Virus record (IMG/VR): IMGVR_UViG_3300049216_000601
Coordinates: 1 to 35,971 of that record
Origin: a virus
Direction: 5' to 3' (one strand)
DNA: 35,971 bases
The translations under genes and the position numbers were made by a program. The notes beneath the pieces were generated by a model. The model did not search any database, was not told the origin of the DNA, and worked only from the letters and a program-made list of their open reading frames with translations. This document shows positions 8,188 to 15,466 of this stretch, in pieces. Position 1 is the stretch's first letter; the number at the start of each line of letters is the position of its first letter.

Positions 8188-8500
8188 GCAGCGGGTACCA
8201 GAAGACATTAACGATGTTATAGAATTTTTGGGCATGATGGTGCTGGACTCGCCAACTTTTATCGATCGAACCGGATATTTTCCTCATACAAATATAGAAA
8301 CCGTATTTACTGCCCTGAATGAAGGCCTATATTTAATTAAATCGGAAATCGGAGATAAAAAATACCTCATGCTAAGACAAATGTCAGATCGAATGCGCGC
8401 CCACTTTGAGGCCGATCGCGAAAAAATTACTGACGAAACAACGAAGGGATGCGACATTATTTTTGAGATGAAGGACATACTGATTGCGAGCCTCACGTAA
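8171..8500 (+). CDS. probable immunity protein of the orphan toxin cassette
   Basis: A 109-aa protein whose ATG lies 17 bp inside the end of the toxin gene, so the two are translationally coupled. It is clearly homologous to the 111-aa protein at 35636-35971. Shared blocks are SPTF-D-TGYFP, NI, LNEGL, the run MSDRMRAHFEAD and a KG..II.EM ending. Each homologue sits directly downstream of a copy of the same toxin domain, which is the classic arrangement for an immunity gene. It is small, soluble-looking and without a signal peptide. The family is not recognised. AT-rich codon use matches that of the toxin, so the pair moved as one cassette. Confidence 0.8.
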   Translation: MSRPFKQRVPEDINDVIEFLGMMVLDSPTFIDRTGYFPHTNIETVFTALNEGLYLIKSEIGDKKYLMLRQMSDRMRAHFEADREKITDETTKGCDIIFEMKDILIASLT

Positions 8501-8602
8501 CCGCCGAGCTTGGAAGAGCCCATCGATGACCAAGCTCGATTGAGCCTGCGCCGCCACATTGTGAAGGGCGCCATGGCCCAGGCGATCCTGATTAGACCTT
8601 AG
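8501..8602 (+). pseudogene. displaced remnant of a prohead-protease 3' end
   Basis: Immediately after the immunity stop, a 33-codon open stretch ends in IVKGAMAQAILIRP and a TAG. It resembles the intact protease C-terminus (LMKAAMARPIPIRA, TAG): 7 of 14 residues are identical, and 31 of the last 45 bases by hand alignment without gaps. A shared QAR lies slightly upstream in each. There is no start codon of its own. It looks like the old or donor 3' end of a protease gene left behind when the toxin-immunity cassette was introduced. The similarity is short, so chance is not fully excluded. Confidence 0.55.
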
Positions 8603-8622
8603 CTCGCTCCCGCTGGCGGGCC

Positions 8623-8739
8623 GTGCGTGCTTCGAGACGCGAGCAAGCTCGCGCCTCGAGCCATGATGCAGTTATCGGAATAGCAATGTGTTTCGTCATG
8701 CTGAGGAGCCCCTTTTAGGGGGCGTCCCGAAGCACGCAC
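8623..8739. repeat. inverted repeat, arms ~46 bp
   Basis: The left arm (8623-8668, starting GTGCGTGCTTCGAGACGC) and right arm (8694-8739, ending GCGTCCCGAAGCACGCAC) are imperfect reverse complements, strongest over the outer ~18 bp, separated by 25 bp. Each arm also carries its own small hairpin (GCGAGCAAGCTCGC; CCCCTTTTAGGGG). The 'TCATGCTGAGGAG...GAAGCACGCAC' wording resembles a dispersed intergenic repeat of Caulobacterales genomes. It sits between the protease remnant and the capsid gene. Confidence 0.75.
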
Positions 8740-8834
8740 AGCCCGCGTTCTAACCCCCATCCACCTTCCCACACCCACTCGCGCCCGCTTGCGGCCGCGT
8801 GGGTTTCTCCATGCCTGAAAGGCCTATACCCCCA

Positions 8835-10328
8835 ATGACCCAACCTACCTCCGCCGACATCCACAAGATGTTCGTCCAAGCCCACGCCCATCCCAGCGAA
8901 GACATCGCTCGCACAGTCCTGATCAACGCCGGGGTCGATCCGGCCGCGTTGGAGAAGACCATCTCCACGGCCACGGGCCTGGTCGCCTACGATTTGCAGG
9001 CGCCGGCCAAGAACCTCTATCCGGTCAATACGCCGATCCGAAACGTCCTGCCGCGGGTGAGCGGGGGCACGGGCACGGCGACCAACTGGCGCCAGGTCAA
9101 CGCCATTATCGGTTCGGGTTACGACGCCTCGGGCTGGGTGCCCGAAGGTCAGCGGGCCGGGGCCATGAGTTACAGCACGTCCACCAAGGCGGCGAGTTTC
9201 TGCACGCTCGGCGAAGAAGACGCGGTCACCTATGAAGCCATCAGCGCGGCGCAGGGCTTCGAAGACGTCAGTTCGTCGATGTCGACCCGCCTGTTGCAAA
9301 AGATGATGCTGAAGGAGGAGCTGGCGCTGTTGGGCGGCAACACCTCGCTCCAGCTCGGCACGCCGGCCGCGCCCACGGTCATCGCGAGCGCGGTCTCGGG
9401 CGTCACGGGAACCCTGCCGGCGGCGACGTATTCGGTGATCGTCGTCGCCCTGACCCTGGAAGGGATGAAGAACGCCTCGCTGACCTCGGGCGTCGCCACC
9501 AGCAAGACAATCACCGGCCAGGACGGCAAGACGTTCACCCTGAATGGCGGCTCGTCCAACAAGTCAGTCAGCGGCGAGATCGCGCTCAGCCTCGGCCAGG
9601 TGCTCCAAGCCAGCGTCACCCCGATCAACGGCGCGCTCGGCTATGCCTGGTACGTCGGCACGGTGGGCAATGAGACGCTGCAGGCGATCACCACGATCAA
9701 CTCGATCGCGCTTTCCGCCCCGCTCTCGACTGGAAACCAGGCGGCCACCGCCATCACCGCGGACTGCTCCACCAACGCCACCGCCTTCGATGGGCTTTTG
9801 ACCTGGGCCTTCAAGTCGGGCGGCTATCAAAACACGCTGGCTACCGGCACGCCCGGCGTCGGCACCACGCTGACGGCGTCGGGCAAGGGCACCGTGAACG
9901 AGATCGACGCCATGCTGGAGGGCATGTGGGACGCCTATCAAGTCTCGCCCGACGTTCTCTACGTTAACAGCCGGCAACTCCGCGACATCACGACCAAGGC
10001 GCTGTCGAGCGGAACGGCGCCCCTGCTATCGATCCGCCAGGACGCCGACGCGCCGGGTTACCAGCTGACCGCCGGCGGCAATATCGGCTGGTATTTCAAT
10101 CCCTTCACCATGGACGGCGGCCAGCGCATCCCGATCCGGCTGCACCCAAATGTGCCGGCGGGGACGATCCTGGGCTGGGCCTCCAACCTGCCGGCCCAAT
10201 ACATGAGCAACAACGTGCCTTACGTCGCGTCGGTCAAGACGCGCCAGGACTATTACGCCATCGACTGGCCGATCACGACCCGTCAGCGCCAGCGCGGCGT
10301 CTATGCCGAAGAAGTGCTGGCCGTCTAA
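8835..10328 (+). CDS. major capsid protein (HK97 fold) with an Ig/Fn3-like insertion
   Basis: Forms the icosahedral shell. The start at 8835 (MTQPTSADIHK) is chosen as the most family-like; ATG 8811 and GTG 8799 are in frame. The N-arm and P-domain are visible (KNLYPVNTPIRNVLPRV, GTATNWRQVNAI, then ASFCTLGEEDAVTYEAISAAQGF). After LALLGGN comes an inserted ~120-residue beta-rich module (APTVIASAVSGVTGTLPAATY through LQAITTINSIALS) that looks like an Ig/Fn3 domain and would project from the capsid. The capsid fold resumes at FDGLLTWAFKSGGYQN and ends with the typical VKTRQDYYAIDWPITTRQRQRGVYAEEVLAV region. An intrinsic terminator lies 65 bp after the stop. Confidence 0.9.
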   Translation: MTQPTSADIHKMFVQAHAHPSEDIARTVLINAGVDPAALEKTISTATGLVAYDLQAPAKNLYPVNTPIRNVLPRVSGGTGTATNWRQVNAIIGSGYDASGWVPEGQRAGAMSYSTSTKAASFCTLGEEDAVTYEAISAAQGFEDVSSSMSTRLLQKMMLKEELALLGGNTSLQLGTPAAPTVIASAVSGVTGTLPAATYSVIVVALTLEGMKNASLTSGVATSKTITGQDGKTFTLNGGSSNKSVSGEIALSLGQVLQASVTPINGALGYAWYVGTVGNETLQAITTINSIALSAPLSTGNQAATAITADCSTNATAFDGLLTWAFKSGGYQNTLATGTPGVGTTLTASGKGTVNEIDAMLEGMWDAYQVSPDVLYVNSRQLRDITTKALSSGTAPLLSIRQDADAPGYQLTAGGNIGWYFNPFTMDGGQRIPIRLHPNVPAGTILGWASNLPAQYMSNNVPYVASVKTRQDYYAIDWPITTRQRQRGVYAEEVLAV

Positions 10329-10392
10329 GCCCCCTTCGCCATGGGGATCATCAGCAACATCGCGCCGGGCTGACGCCTCCAAACTCGCAACC

Positions 10393-10428
10393 GAGGAGCG
10401 GCCGAAAGGTCGCGCCTCATTGTTTTTT
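10393..10428 (+). terminator. intrinsic terminator after the capsid gene
   Basis: An 11-position stem (GAGGAGCGGCC with GGTCGCGCCTC, one mismatch and one G-T wobble) closed by a GAAA tetraloop and followed by ATTGTTTTTT. This is a textbook Rho-independent terminator on the + strand. It lies between the capsid gene and the next head gene, whose Shine-Dalgarno sequence (CAGGAGGTGAGG) begins right after the T-run. Partial termination here would keep capsid mRNA in excess over downstream genes. Confidence 0.8.
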
Positions 10429-10441
10429 CAGGAGGTGAGGC

Positions 10442-10801
10442 ATGACCAATATCAATCGCAAGATGGTGCGGCTGTACGCCGGCGAGGGCCAGGACGAGGC
10501 CAATTACGGTACCGAACGGTTCCGTGTCCACGAGGACCACACCATCGACGTCCCAAGCGAGGCGGTCGACAGCCTGGTCCGCATCGGCGGGTTCGAGCGG
10601 ATCGCGGATCCGGCTCCGGTCCCGCAGGGCCATATCGCCTTGGCCCATCCGCAAGGGATCGGGTGCTCCTGGGGCGGAACGCTCTATCCGCCCGATGCGG
10701 AAGGCCTGGTCATCGTACCCATCGCGGCGGCGGCCGATCTGCTGATCCACGGCTTCAAGCCGGTCTCCGAGCTTGAGGAGATAAGCCATGGCTGTGGGTG
10801 A
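10442..10801 (+). CDS. small head-region protein, function unknown
   Basis: A 119-aa protein starting behind a strong ribosome-binding site (AGGAGGTGAGGC). It begins MTNINRKMVRLYAGEGQDEANYG and has a mid-region HTIDVPSEAVDSLVRIGGFE that resembles the short domain found in small phage proteins between capsid and connector genes. A second half, HPQGIGCSWGGTLYPPDAEGLVIVPIAAAADLLIHGF, again predicts a compact beta/alpha unit ending in a similar 'D...hGF' pattern, so the protein may hold two related repeats. It overlaps the connector gene by 14 bp. It could be a head decoration or a head-completion protein; neither is proven. Confidence 0.75.
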   Translation: MTNINRKMVRLYAGEGQDEANYGTERFRVHEDHTIDVPSEAVDSLVRIGGFERIADPAPVPQGHIALAHPQGIGCSWGGTLYPPDAEGLVIVPIAAAADLLIHGFKPVSELEEISHGCG

Positions 10802-11378
10802 TCTCTGCCAACTCGCCGACGTTCAGGCCTGGCTACCGAACGCCCCGACCGGCTCGCCTGGGACCGACCTGATCTCGCAACTGATAACGGCGGCGTCCCG
10901 CGCTATCTGCGGCTACTGCGCTCGGGGACAGTTCCTGGCTCAGAGCTACACCGATACCTATGACGGCGCGGGCAAGACCTGGATGCTGTTGCGTCAGTGG
11001 CCGGTGCTGTCGGTCAGCGCCATCGCCCTGACCCAGTGCGGCGTTACAACAACCGTCGCCGATCCGACCGCGTTTCAGCTCGAAGCCCCGATCCCGGCCG
11101 GCGGCGCCCAGCGCCTGACCTTGATCGCGCCGCACCTGTATTTCGCGCGAGGTCGGGGCAATGTGCAGATCACCTACGAGGCGGGGTATGAAAGCGTGCC
11201 GCCCGATATCGCCCAGGCCTGTATCGAGGCGGTTGGCGAGGCCTATCAGCGACGCAACCGGATCGGCCAGACGTCGGTCTCCAGCCAGGGCCAGACCACA
11301 GTGTCATTCAGCCAGGCCGACCTCAATGCGGCGGCCAAGGCGATGCTGGAGCCCTATATCCGCCGCCTACCGCTGTAG
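10788..11378 (+). CDS. head-tail connector (gp6-like adaptor)
   Basis: A 196-aa protein with the features of gp6-like adaptors that bind under the portal. The N-terminal helix is DLCQLADVQAWLPN, followed by LISQLITAASRAICGYCARGQFLAQSYTDTYDG, a beta section with WPVLSVSAIALTQCG (the 'RPVlSV' type motif common in this family), and VQITYEAGYESVPPDIAQACIEAVGEAYQRRNRIG near the C-terminus, which is typical. The gene ends 12 bp inside the 3' end of a convergent minus-strand gene, so the insertion of that gene abutted this one closely. Confidence 0.85.
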   Translation: MAVGDLCQLADVQAWLPNAPTGSPGTDLISQLITAASRAICGYCARGQFLAQSYTDTYDGAGKTWMLLRQWPVLSVSAIALTQCGVTTTVADPTAFQLEAPIPAGGAQRLTLIAPHLYFARGRGNVQITYEAGYESVPPDIAQACIEAVGEAYQRRNRIGQTSVSSQGQTTVSFSQADLNAAAKAMLEPYIRRLPL

Positions 11379-13133
11379 CCCAAACCGTACTCGGAACCCG
11401 TCTATCGCCGCGCCGAGGCCGGGTCCGCCGCCGCGGGCTCGGGGCGTCGGCAAGGTGGGGCAGAGCGGGGTCTCGGCGGCCAGGCGCCGCCAGGCCGACC
11501 ACGCCTGATCGTATCGCGCCACCGCCTCGCGAATGCGCTCGCTCCGATAAGCGCCGTTTTTCGCGCCGTCGGCGGCGAGCAAGCAGGCGGTCCAGCCTGC
11601 GGCGATGACCGAATATTTGCACTGGCCATAGCGAGCCGACACCCGCGCGAAGGCTTGCCTGGACGCGCTGGCGAATTGGATGTGATCCATCTTTTCGACG
11701 ATATCGCCCCACATCGCCAGCGCTTGGCCCTTCTCGTCGATCGCCGCGTCGACCAGGCCCTTATCGACGAAATCGCTCAAGTCCGGTGTGGAGAGGGTGT
11801 CGTCGCGCGCCCACCACGGGTCTATCGCAGCGCCCAGATTGCTGACTTGCCCGCGCAAAACAGCCGCGGCTGAGGTTAGGCTTATCTCGCGCAGGATCTG
11901 GGTGTCGCTATCGGACAGCTTCAGGATTTCGCGGCCATATTGCGCGAACAGCGACGCTTCGTCTCGAGAGGTGTCCCGGGCGAAACCGCTGAGCACATAG
12001 GCGTTCAGATCGCACCACAGCTCGTCCTGGATATAGGGCCCATCCCATCCCCCGCCGCGCGACCAGGTCCATAGGCCGCAAAACTGCGGACTGGAGGTCA
12101 GGTCGCGCAGGCCGCGGGACGCGCCCGCCGGCATAAGCCAATTGAATTCTTCCCAGCCCTCAATGACGCCTCGGGCGACATAATAGGGGTGGGCGCCCTT
12201 GCCGTAAGCTTCCATCTGGCACTGCGCCTCGACCACCTGGCGGTGCCGGCCCATTCCCAGGGTCGGGTTGAACGGCGTGAGGCGCAGAAAATCGCCCCTC
12301 GGGTGCTTGATGGAAAAGCAGAGTTTGGGGTGGGGCGCGATCCGGTCGGTGACGCCGAGGTAATAGCGCGGATTGTTATGGAAATTGTCGCCGAAGTCCC
12401 AGGTGCGGTACATCACGGTTCTATCCGAACCGACGCAGACGACCTCACGCAGCAAGGTCAGTAGGGCGCGATGGCTCTCTTCCCCATGGGTGATGGCCGT
12501 CCCCGCCTGGATCTGGCTTTCTGCGTGAAGCGCTGTCGCCGAGGGGACGCGCGCGGCGTGATAGGGCAGGTCTTGGAGATAAATCTCGCCGGTGCGCACC
12601 ACCAAGCCGTCGAGATCGGGGAAGGTCTGCAGGATTTCGAGCGTAAAGGCTCGCAGCACCGCCTGGGTCGCCGGCAGACGCACATCGATCCGGCCGGCCG
12701 GATCGACCAGCTTGGCCCCGTGCTTAGCCAAGAGGCGTTTGGGCAGGACCACATATTGCACCCAGGCGTAGACCGATAGCCCGGCCCGCTTGGCGTCTGC
12801 GATCCGCGCGCCGATTTCGGACTTCAGCTTGGCCGCCAGCCTGGCTTCATCGCTGTCTTTGGGAATGAGGCCTGGATCGTAGGCGCCAAAGGTGGCGACG
12901 CCTTCGATCGCCTGTTCGACGACCACCGCGCCGTAGCCCCGCGCCCTCAGAAACGCCGGGTCCAGATAGGCGGTGTGCGGCGGCGCGACGCCGGGATTGG
13001 CGTGGACCATATCCATCAGGGCCAGCGTGCGGCGGGGCGCCGACGCCTGTGCGGCCGGCGCTTGCGCCAAAGCCGCCGCCCCGCCGAGCCCCGCGAACAG
13101 CGTCGCCTTGAATGCACCCCGCCGGTCGATCAT
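11367..13133 (-). CDS. Tat-exported glycoside hydrolase-like protein (cargo)
   Basis: A 588-aa protein from the ATG at 13133, chosen because AGGGCGAGG precedes it and because it starts a Tat-type signal (MIDRRGAFKATLFAGLGGAAALAQ, cleavage after AQA). The mature part looks like a TIM-barrel polysaccharide-acting protein: LDPAFLRARGYGAVVVEQA, a central AKRAGLSVYAWVQYVV strand, PDLDGLVVRTGEIY, RTVMYRTWDFGDNF, YYVARGVIEGWEEFNW, and GLWTWSRGGGWDGPYIQDE. Those patterns recall alpha-glucuronidase-like or related glycosidases, but I cannot name a family. Acidic residues in RTGEIY and EGWEEFNW could be catalytic. It is antisense to the phage genes, between the connector and the gp10-like gene, and so appears to be host-type cargo. 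Confidence 0.7.
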   Translation of the reverse strand: MIDRRGAFKATLFAGLGGAAALAQAPAAQASAPRRTLALMDMVHANPGVAPPHTAYLDPAFLRARGYGAVVVEQAIEGVATFGAYDPGLIPKDSDEARLAAKLKSEIGARIADAKRAGLSVYAWVQYVVLPKRLLAKHGAKLVDPAGRIDVRLPATQAVLRAFTLEILQTFPDLDGLVVRTGEIYLQDLPYHAARVPSATALHAESQIQAGTAITHGEESHRALLTLLREVVCVGSDRTVMYRTWDFGDNFHNNPRYYLGVTDRIAPHPKLCFSIKHPRGDFLRLTPFNPTLGMGRHRQVVEAQCQMEAYGKGAHPYYVARGVIEGWEEFNWLMPAGASRGLRDLTSSPQFCGLWTWSRGGGWDGPYIQDELWCDLNAYVLSGFARDTSRDEASLFAQYGREILKLSDSDTQILREISLTSAAAVLRGQVSNLGAAIDPWWARDDTLSTPDLSDFVDKGLVDAAIDEKGQALAMWGDIVEKMDHIQFASASRQAFARVSARYGQCKYSVIAAGWTACLLAADGAKNGAYRSERIREAVARYDQAWSAWRRLAAETPLCPTLPTPRARGGGPGLGAAIDGFRVRFGLQR

Positions 13134-13188
13134 GCCGCGCCTCGCCCTGAACCGGTCCAAATCATCGTACGGAGGTCTTAAGGCGCCG

Positions 13189-13683
13189 ATGACCGCTTTC
13201 AAGCTCGCCGGCGCCGACGAGGTGGTCCAGCGCTTAAATCGCCTGGGCGCCGACGTTCAGGCCTGCCTCGTCGCCACCAGCCAGACCCTGGCCGCCAGCC
13301 TCGCGGACCACGTTCAGCAGGACAAGCTCGCCGGCCAGGTGCTGAACCGGCTGTCGGGCGACCTGGCCGCGTCCATCGCGGCGACGGTCGATGTCGGCGA
13401 CGGGACTGTGACCGCCCAGGTCTTTTCCGCCAATCCGCCGCCCTACGCCGCCATCCTAGAGTTCGGCGGCGTGATCCCGGCCCACGACGTCCGGCCCGTC
13501 TCCGCGGAGGCTCTGTCGTTCATGCTCGACGGTCGGCGCGTGTTCGCCAAGGTCGCGCACATCCCCGACGTGACTCTCCCGGCCCATTCCTACCTGCGCG
13601 CCTCGCTCCAGGACATGGCGGCCGAGATCGCGACCGAGCTGCAGCAGGCGGTCGCCCGCGCCCTGAAAGGCCAAACCTCATGA
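13189..13683 (+). CDS. HK97 gp10-like head-tail/tail-completion protein
   Basis: A 164-aa protein started at 13189 (MTAFKLAGADEVVQRLNRLG) after GGAGG at 13171-13175. The longer open frame upstream is antisense to the cargo gene and is not believed. The pattern is that of the HK97 gp10 family: an N-terminal helix LNRLGADVQACLVATSQTLAASLADHVQQDK, a beta region with VFSANPPPYAAILEFGG, and the C-terminal AHSYLRASLQDMAAEIATELQQAVARAL ('P-x-R.F/Lr.al.e') ending. It overlaps the next gene by 4 bp (ATGA), so the pair is coupled. Its 5' end is head-to-head with the cargo gene, 55 bp apart. Confidence 0.85.
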   Translation: MTAFKLAGADEVVQRLNRLGADVQACLVATSQTLAASLADHVQQDKLAGQVLNRLSGDLAASIAATVDVGDGTVTAQVFSANPPPYAAILEFGGVIPAHDVRPVSAEALSFMLDGRRVFAKVAHIPDVTLPAHSYLRASLQDMAAEIATELQQAVARALKGQTS

Positions 13684-14132
13684 CCCGTGAGCCGATCTTC
13701 GCCGCCCTGTTTGCGCTCGGCCAAACGATTGTCTGGACGGACCCGGAAACGGGAGCTTCCGAAGGTTTCGGCTACAGCAACCGGCGCATCCAGACGTCGG
13801 ATCAGATCCCAGCGGAGCTCATGCCGGCCCTGCTGCAAGGCGTCGGGCCTGAGGAGTTCAAGGTTTCGCCGGGCCTGCCGCCCAAGCGCACCCTAAGCGC
13901 CAACTGGCTGATCTATTACAAGCCTCGCCTCCCGCCCCTGACCACCGACCCGCTGACCAACGCCATCGTGGATGGGGTCGAGGCGGTGTTCGTTCCCGAC
14001 AGCCTGACCGGGACCGTCACCCTGGGCGGCCTGGTCGCGCACGCCTGGATCGAGGGCGAGGTGTTCAAGGCCGCGGGCGACCTGAACGATCAGGCCATGA
14101 TCGTGGTCGCGATCAAACTCCTCATCCCCTAA
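13680..14132 (+). CDS. tail terminator/tail completion protein
   Basis: A 150-aa protein coupled (ATGA) to the gp10-like gene and directly before the tail tube gene, the usual slot of the tail terminator in HK97-like phages and gene transfer agents. Features include MTREPIFAALFALGQTIVW at the start, RIQTSDQIPAELMPALLQGVGPEEF, KRTLSANWLIYYK, a central NAIVDGVEAVF helix, and TLGGLVAHAWIEGEVF with an ending IVVAIKLLIP. These match small tail-completion proteins of the gpU/Gp8 type in pattern. It would cap the tube once the tape measure length is reached. Confidence 0.8.
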   Translation: MTREPIFAALFALGQTIVWTDPETGASEGFGYSNRRIQTSDQIPAELMPALLQGVGPEEFKVSPGLPPKRTLSANWLIYYKPRLPPLTTDPLTNAIVDGVEAVFVPDSLTGTVTLGGLVAHAWIEGEVFKAAGDLNDQAMIVVAIKLLIP

Positions 14133-14146
14133 AGGAAGCAAACCCC

Positions 14147-14887
14147 ATGGCTCATCAGTTCAATTTCGGCACGGGCAATATCTACGCCCTACCCGTCGGG
14201 GGCGGCGCGCCCGTGCCCTTCGGCTCGATCAACGGCGCCTCCATCGACTTCGACGGCGACGTCAAGATGCTCTACGGCTCCAACCAGTATCCAGACGATG
14301 TGGCCGTGGGTAAGCGCAAGATCACCGGCAAGGCGACCTTTGGCCGGCTCGATCTCAATGTCGCCAATCAGGTCTTCTTCGGCCAAACGGTGGCGACGGG
14401 TCAGATCGTCGGGGTCTTGGCGGAGGCCGGGACCGTCTCCGCGGCCACGCCCTACACTTACGACGCCGCCAATGGCGCGACATTTTCCACCGATCTTGGC
14501 GTGCGCTACGCCTCAAGCGGCGTTCAGCTGGCGCAGGTCCCGGCCACGCCGGCGGTGGGCCAGTATGCGGTGAGCCCGTCTGGCGTCTACACCTTCGCCT
14601 CGGGCGACGCCGGCAAGTCGATCTATGTCGACTACACCTACACCTCGGCCACGGCCGGCTATACGCTCAATGGCGTCAACCAGACCATGGGGCTACTCCC
14701 CACCTTCCAGCTCGATCTGGTCAACCTGACCAAGGGCAAGTCACTCACGATGACGCTCTATTCCTGCGTCGCCAACAAGTTCTCCCTGCCGTTCAAGCAG
14801 GAGGACTACACCGAACAGGAAGTGGATTTCAGCGCCTTCGCCAATGGCGGCGGTCAGGTCTTCACCTGGAGCATCACCGGTGGCTAA
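14147..14887 (+). CDS. major tail tube protein
   Basis: A 246-aa protein behind AAAGGAAG. The start MAHQFNFGTGNIYALPVGGGAPVPFGSINGASIDFDGDVKMLYG and the following KITGKATFGRLD are the pattern of tail tube proteins. The sequence is nearly all beta, as expected for the tube fold. The middle (TPYTYDAANGATFSTDLGVRYASSG through SIYVDYTYTSATAGYTL) is an inserted beta-rich unit seen in several siphophage tube proteins. It ends EQEVDFSAFANGGGQVFTWSITGG. It overlaps the next gene's GTG start by 8 bp. Confidence 0.9.
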   Translation: MAHQFNFGTGNIYALPVGGGAPVPFGSINGASIDFDGDVKMLYGSNQYPDDVAVGKRKITGKATFGRLDLNVANQVFFGQTVATGQIVGVLAEAGTVSAATPYTYDAANGATFSTDLGVRYASSGVQLAQVPATPAVGQYAVSPSGVYTFASGDAGKSIYVDYTYTSATAGYTLNGVNQTMGLLPTFQLDLVNLTKGKSLTMTLYSCVANKFSLPFKQEDYTEQEVDFSAFANGGGQVFTWSITGG

Positions 14888-15284
14888 ACTCACAATCGGT
14901 GGGGTGGACTATGAGGTTCACCCCTTCAAGTTCCGCGAGCTGCGCAAGGCCGCGCCCGCTATCGACCGCATCGCGGCTCGGGCGCGGGGGGCTGCGTCTG
15001 GGCTGGCGTCCATGACCGAGGGCCTGAACGATCTCCTGGAGGTGCTGGCGATCGGCCTTGAGGGCAGATCGGCCGACGACCTGGCCGCCGAATTGGCCAT
15101 GACCGAGGTCGCCGGCGTGCAAGCCGCCTTTGTCAGCCTTTTGGCTGAGTCAGGGCTCAAACCTGTGGGGGAGTCCGGGCCGGCGGCGCCGGCCGATCCC
15201 ACCCCCGACGACCTCTCGCCGAACAGATCGAGGATATCCTCGCCGAACTCGTCGGCGCCGGCTGCGGCGACTGGGACCGTCTAG
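14880..15284 (+). CDS. tail assembly chaperone, zero-frame product (gpG-like)
   Basis: A 134-aa protein. GTG at 14880 (MAKLTIGGVDYEVHPFKFRELR) is preferred, overlapping the tube gene by 8 bp. The N-terminus 'KLTIGGVDYEVHPFKFRELRKAAPAID' is typical of short tail-assembly chaperones that coat the tape measure before tube polymerisation. The zero-frame C-terminus from about residue 100 is low-complexity Ser/Pro/Ala and looks non-native, whereas the -1 frame there encodes a convincing T-domain. The protein therefore probably exists in short (G) and frameshifted (GT) forms. Confidence 0.82.
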   Translation: MAKLTIGGVDYEVHPFKFRELRKAAPAIDRIAARARGAASGLASMTEGLNDLLEVLAIGLEGRSADDLAAELAMTEVAGVQAAFVSLLAESGLKPVGESGPAAPADPTPDDLSPNRSRISSPNSSAPAAATGTV

Positions 15285-15466
15285 ACGAGACCTGGGACCT
15301 GCACCGCTACGCCGCCATGCAACGCCACTGGCGCAGCGTCGCCCCACCGCTGAACGTGACGCTGGCGGCCTTCGTCGGCTTCAAGCCCAGGAAGGCGGCT
15401 CAACACGCCGCCGACGCGTTCGACATCGACGCCTTCTTGCAAGTGGCGACGATGTTTCGGGGGTAG
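15170..15466 (+). CDS. gpT-like extension of the tail chaperone, read by -1 frameshift
   Basis: In the -1 frame relative to the chaperone gene, translation after about 15215 gives LAEQIEDILAELVGAGCGDW, then LDETWDLHRYAAMQRHWRSV, PPLNVTLAAFVGFKP and a DIDAFLQVATMFRG end, stopping at 15464-15466. This is the expected T-domain (conserved Trp, Pro-Pro, FxGF). There is no ATG, GTG or TTG in this frame before its core, and the frame is closed upstream at 15146-15148, so it must be reached by slippage between 15149 and about 15214. The run of five G at 15167-15171 (GTG GGG GAG) is the best candidate slip site; it is not a perfect X-XXY-YYZ heptamer. The GT product would be about 195 aa. Confidence 0.75.
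   Translation, partial: GVRAGGAGRSHPRRPLAEQIEDILAELVGAGCGDWDRLDETWDLHRYAAMQRHWRSVAPPLNVTLAAFVGFKPRKAAQHAADAFDIDAFLQVATMFRG

Larger units (their letters stand above)
8501..8834. other. gene-free stretch between immunity gene and capsid gene
   Basis: This 334-bp gap contains the protease 3' remnant (8501-8602) and a palindromic repeat (8623-8739), followed by about 95 bp leading to the capsid start. I see no further gene. No convincing promoter for the capsid gene was recognised. A GAAAGG about 12 bases before the ATG at 8835 is the only candidate ribosome-binding site. Confidence 0.6.

Noticed and set aside
12973-13188. Upstream extension of the gp10-like gene
   Set aside because: This part is antisense to the signal peptide and N-terminus of the Tat-exported gene; the ATG at 13189 has its own GGAGG and gives the expected family length.
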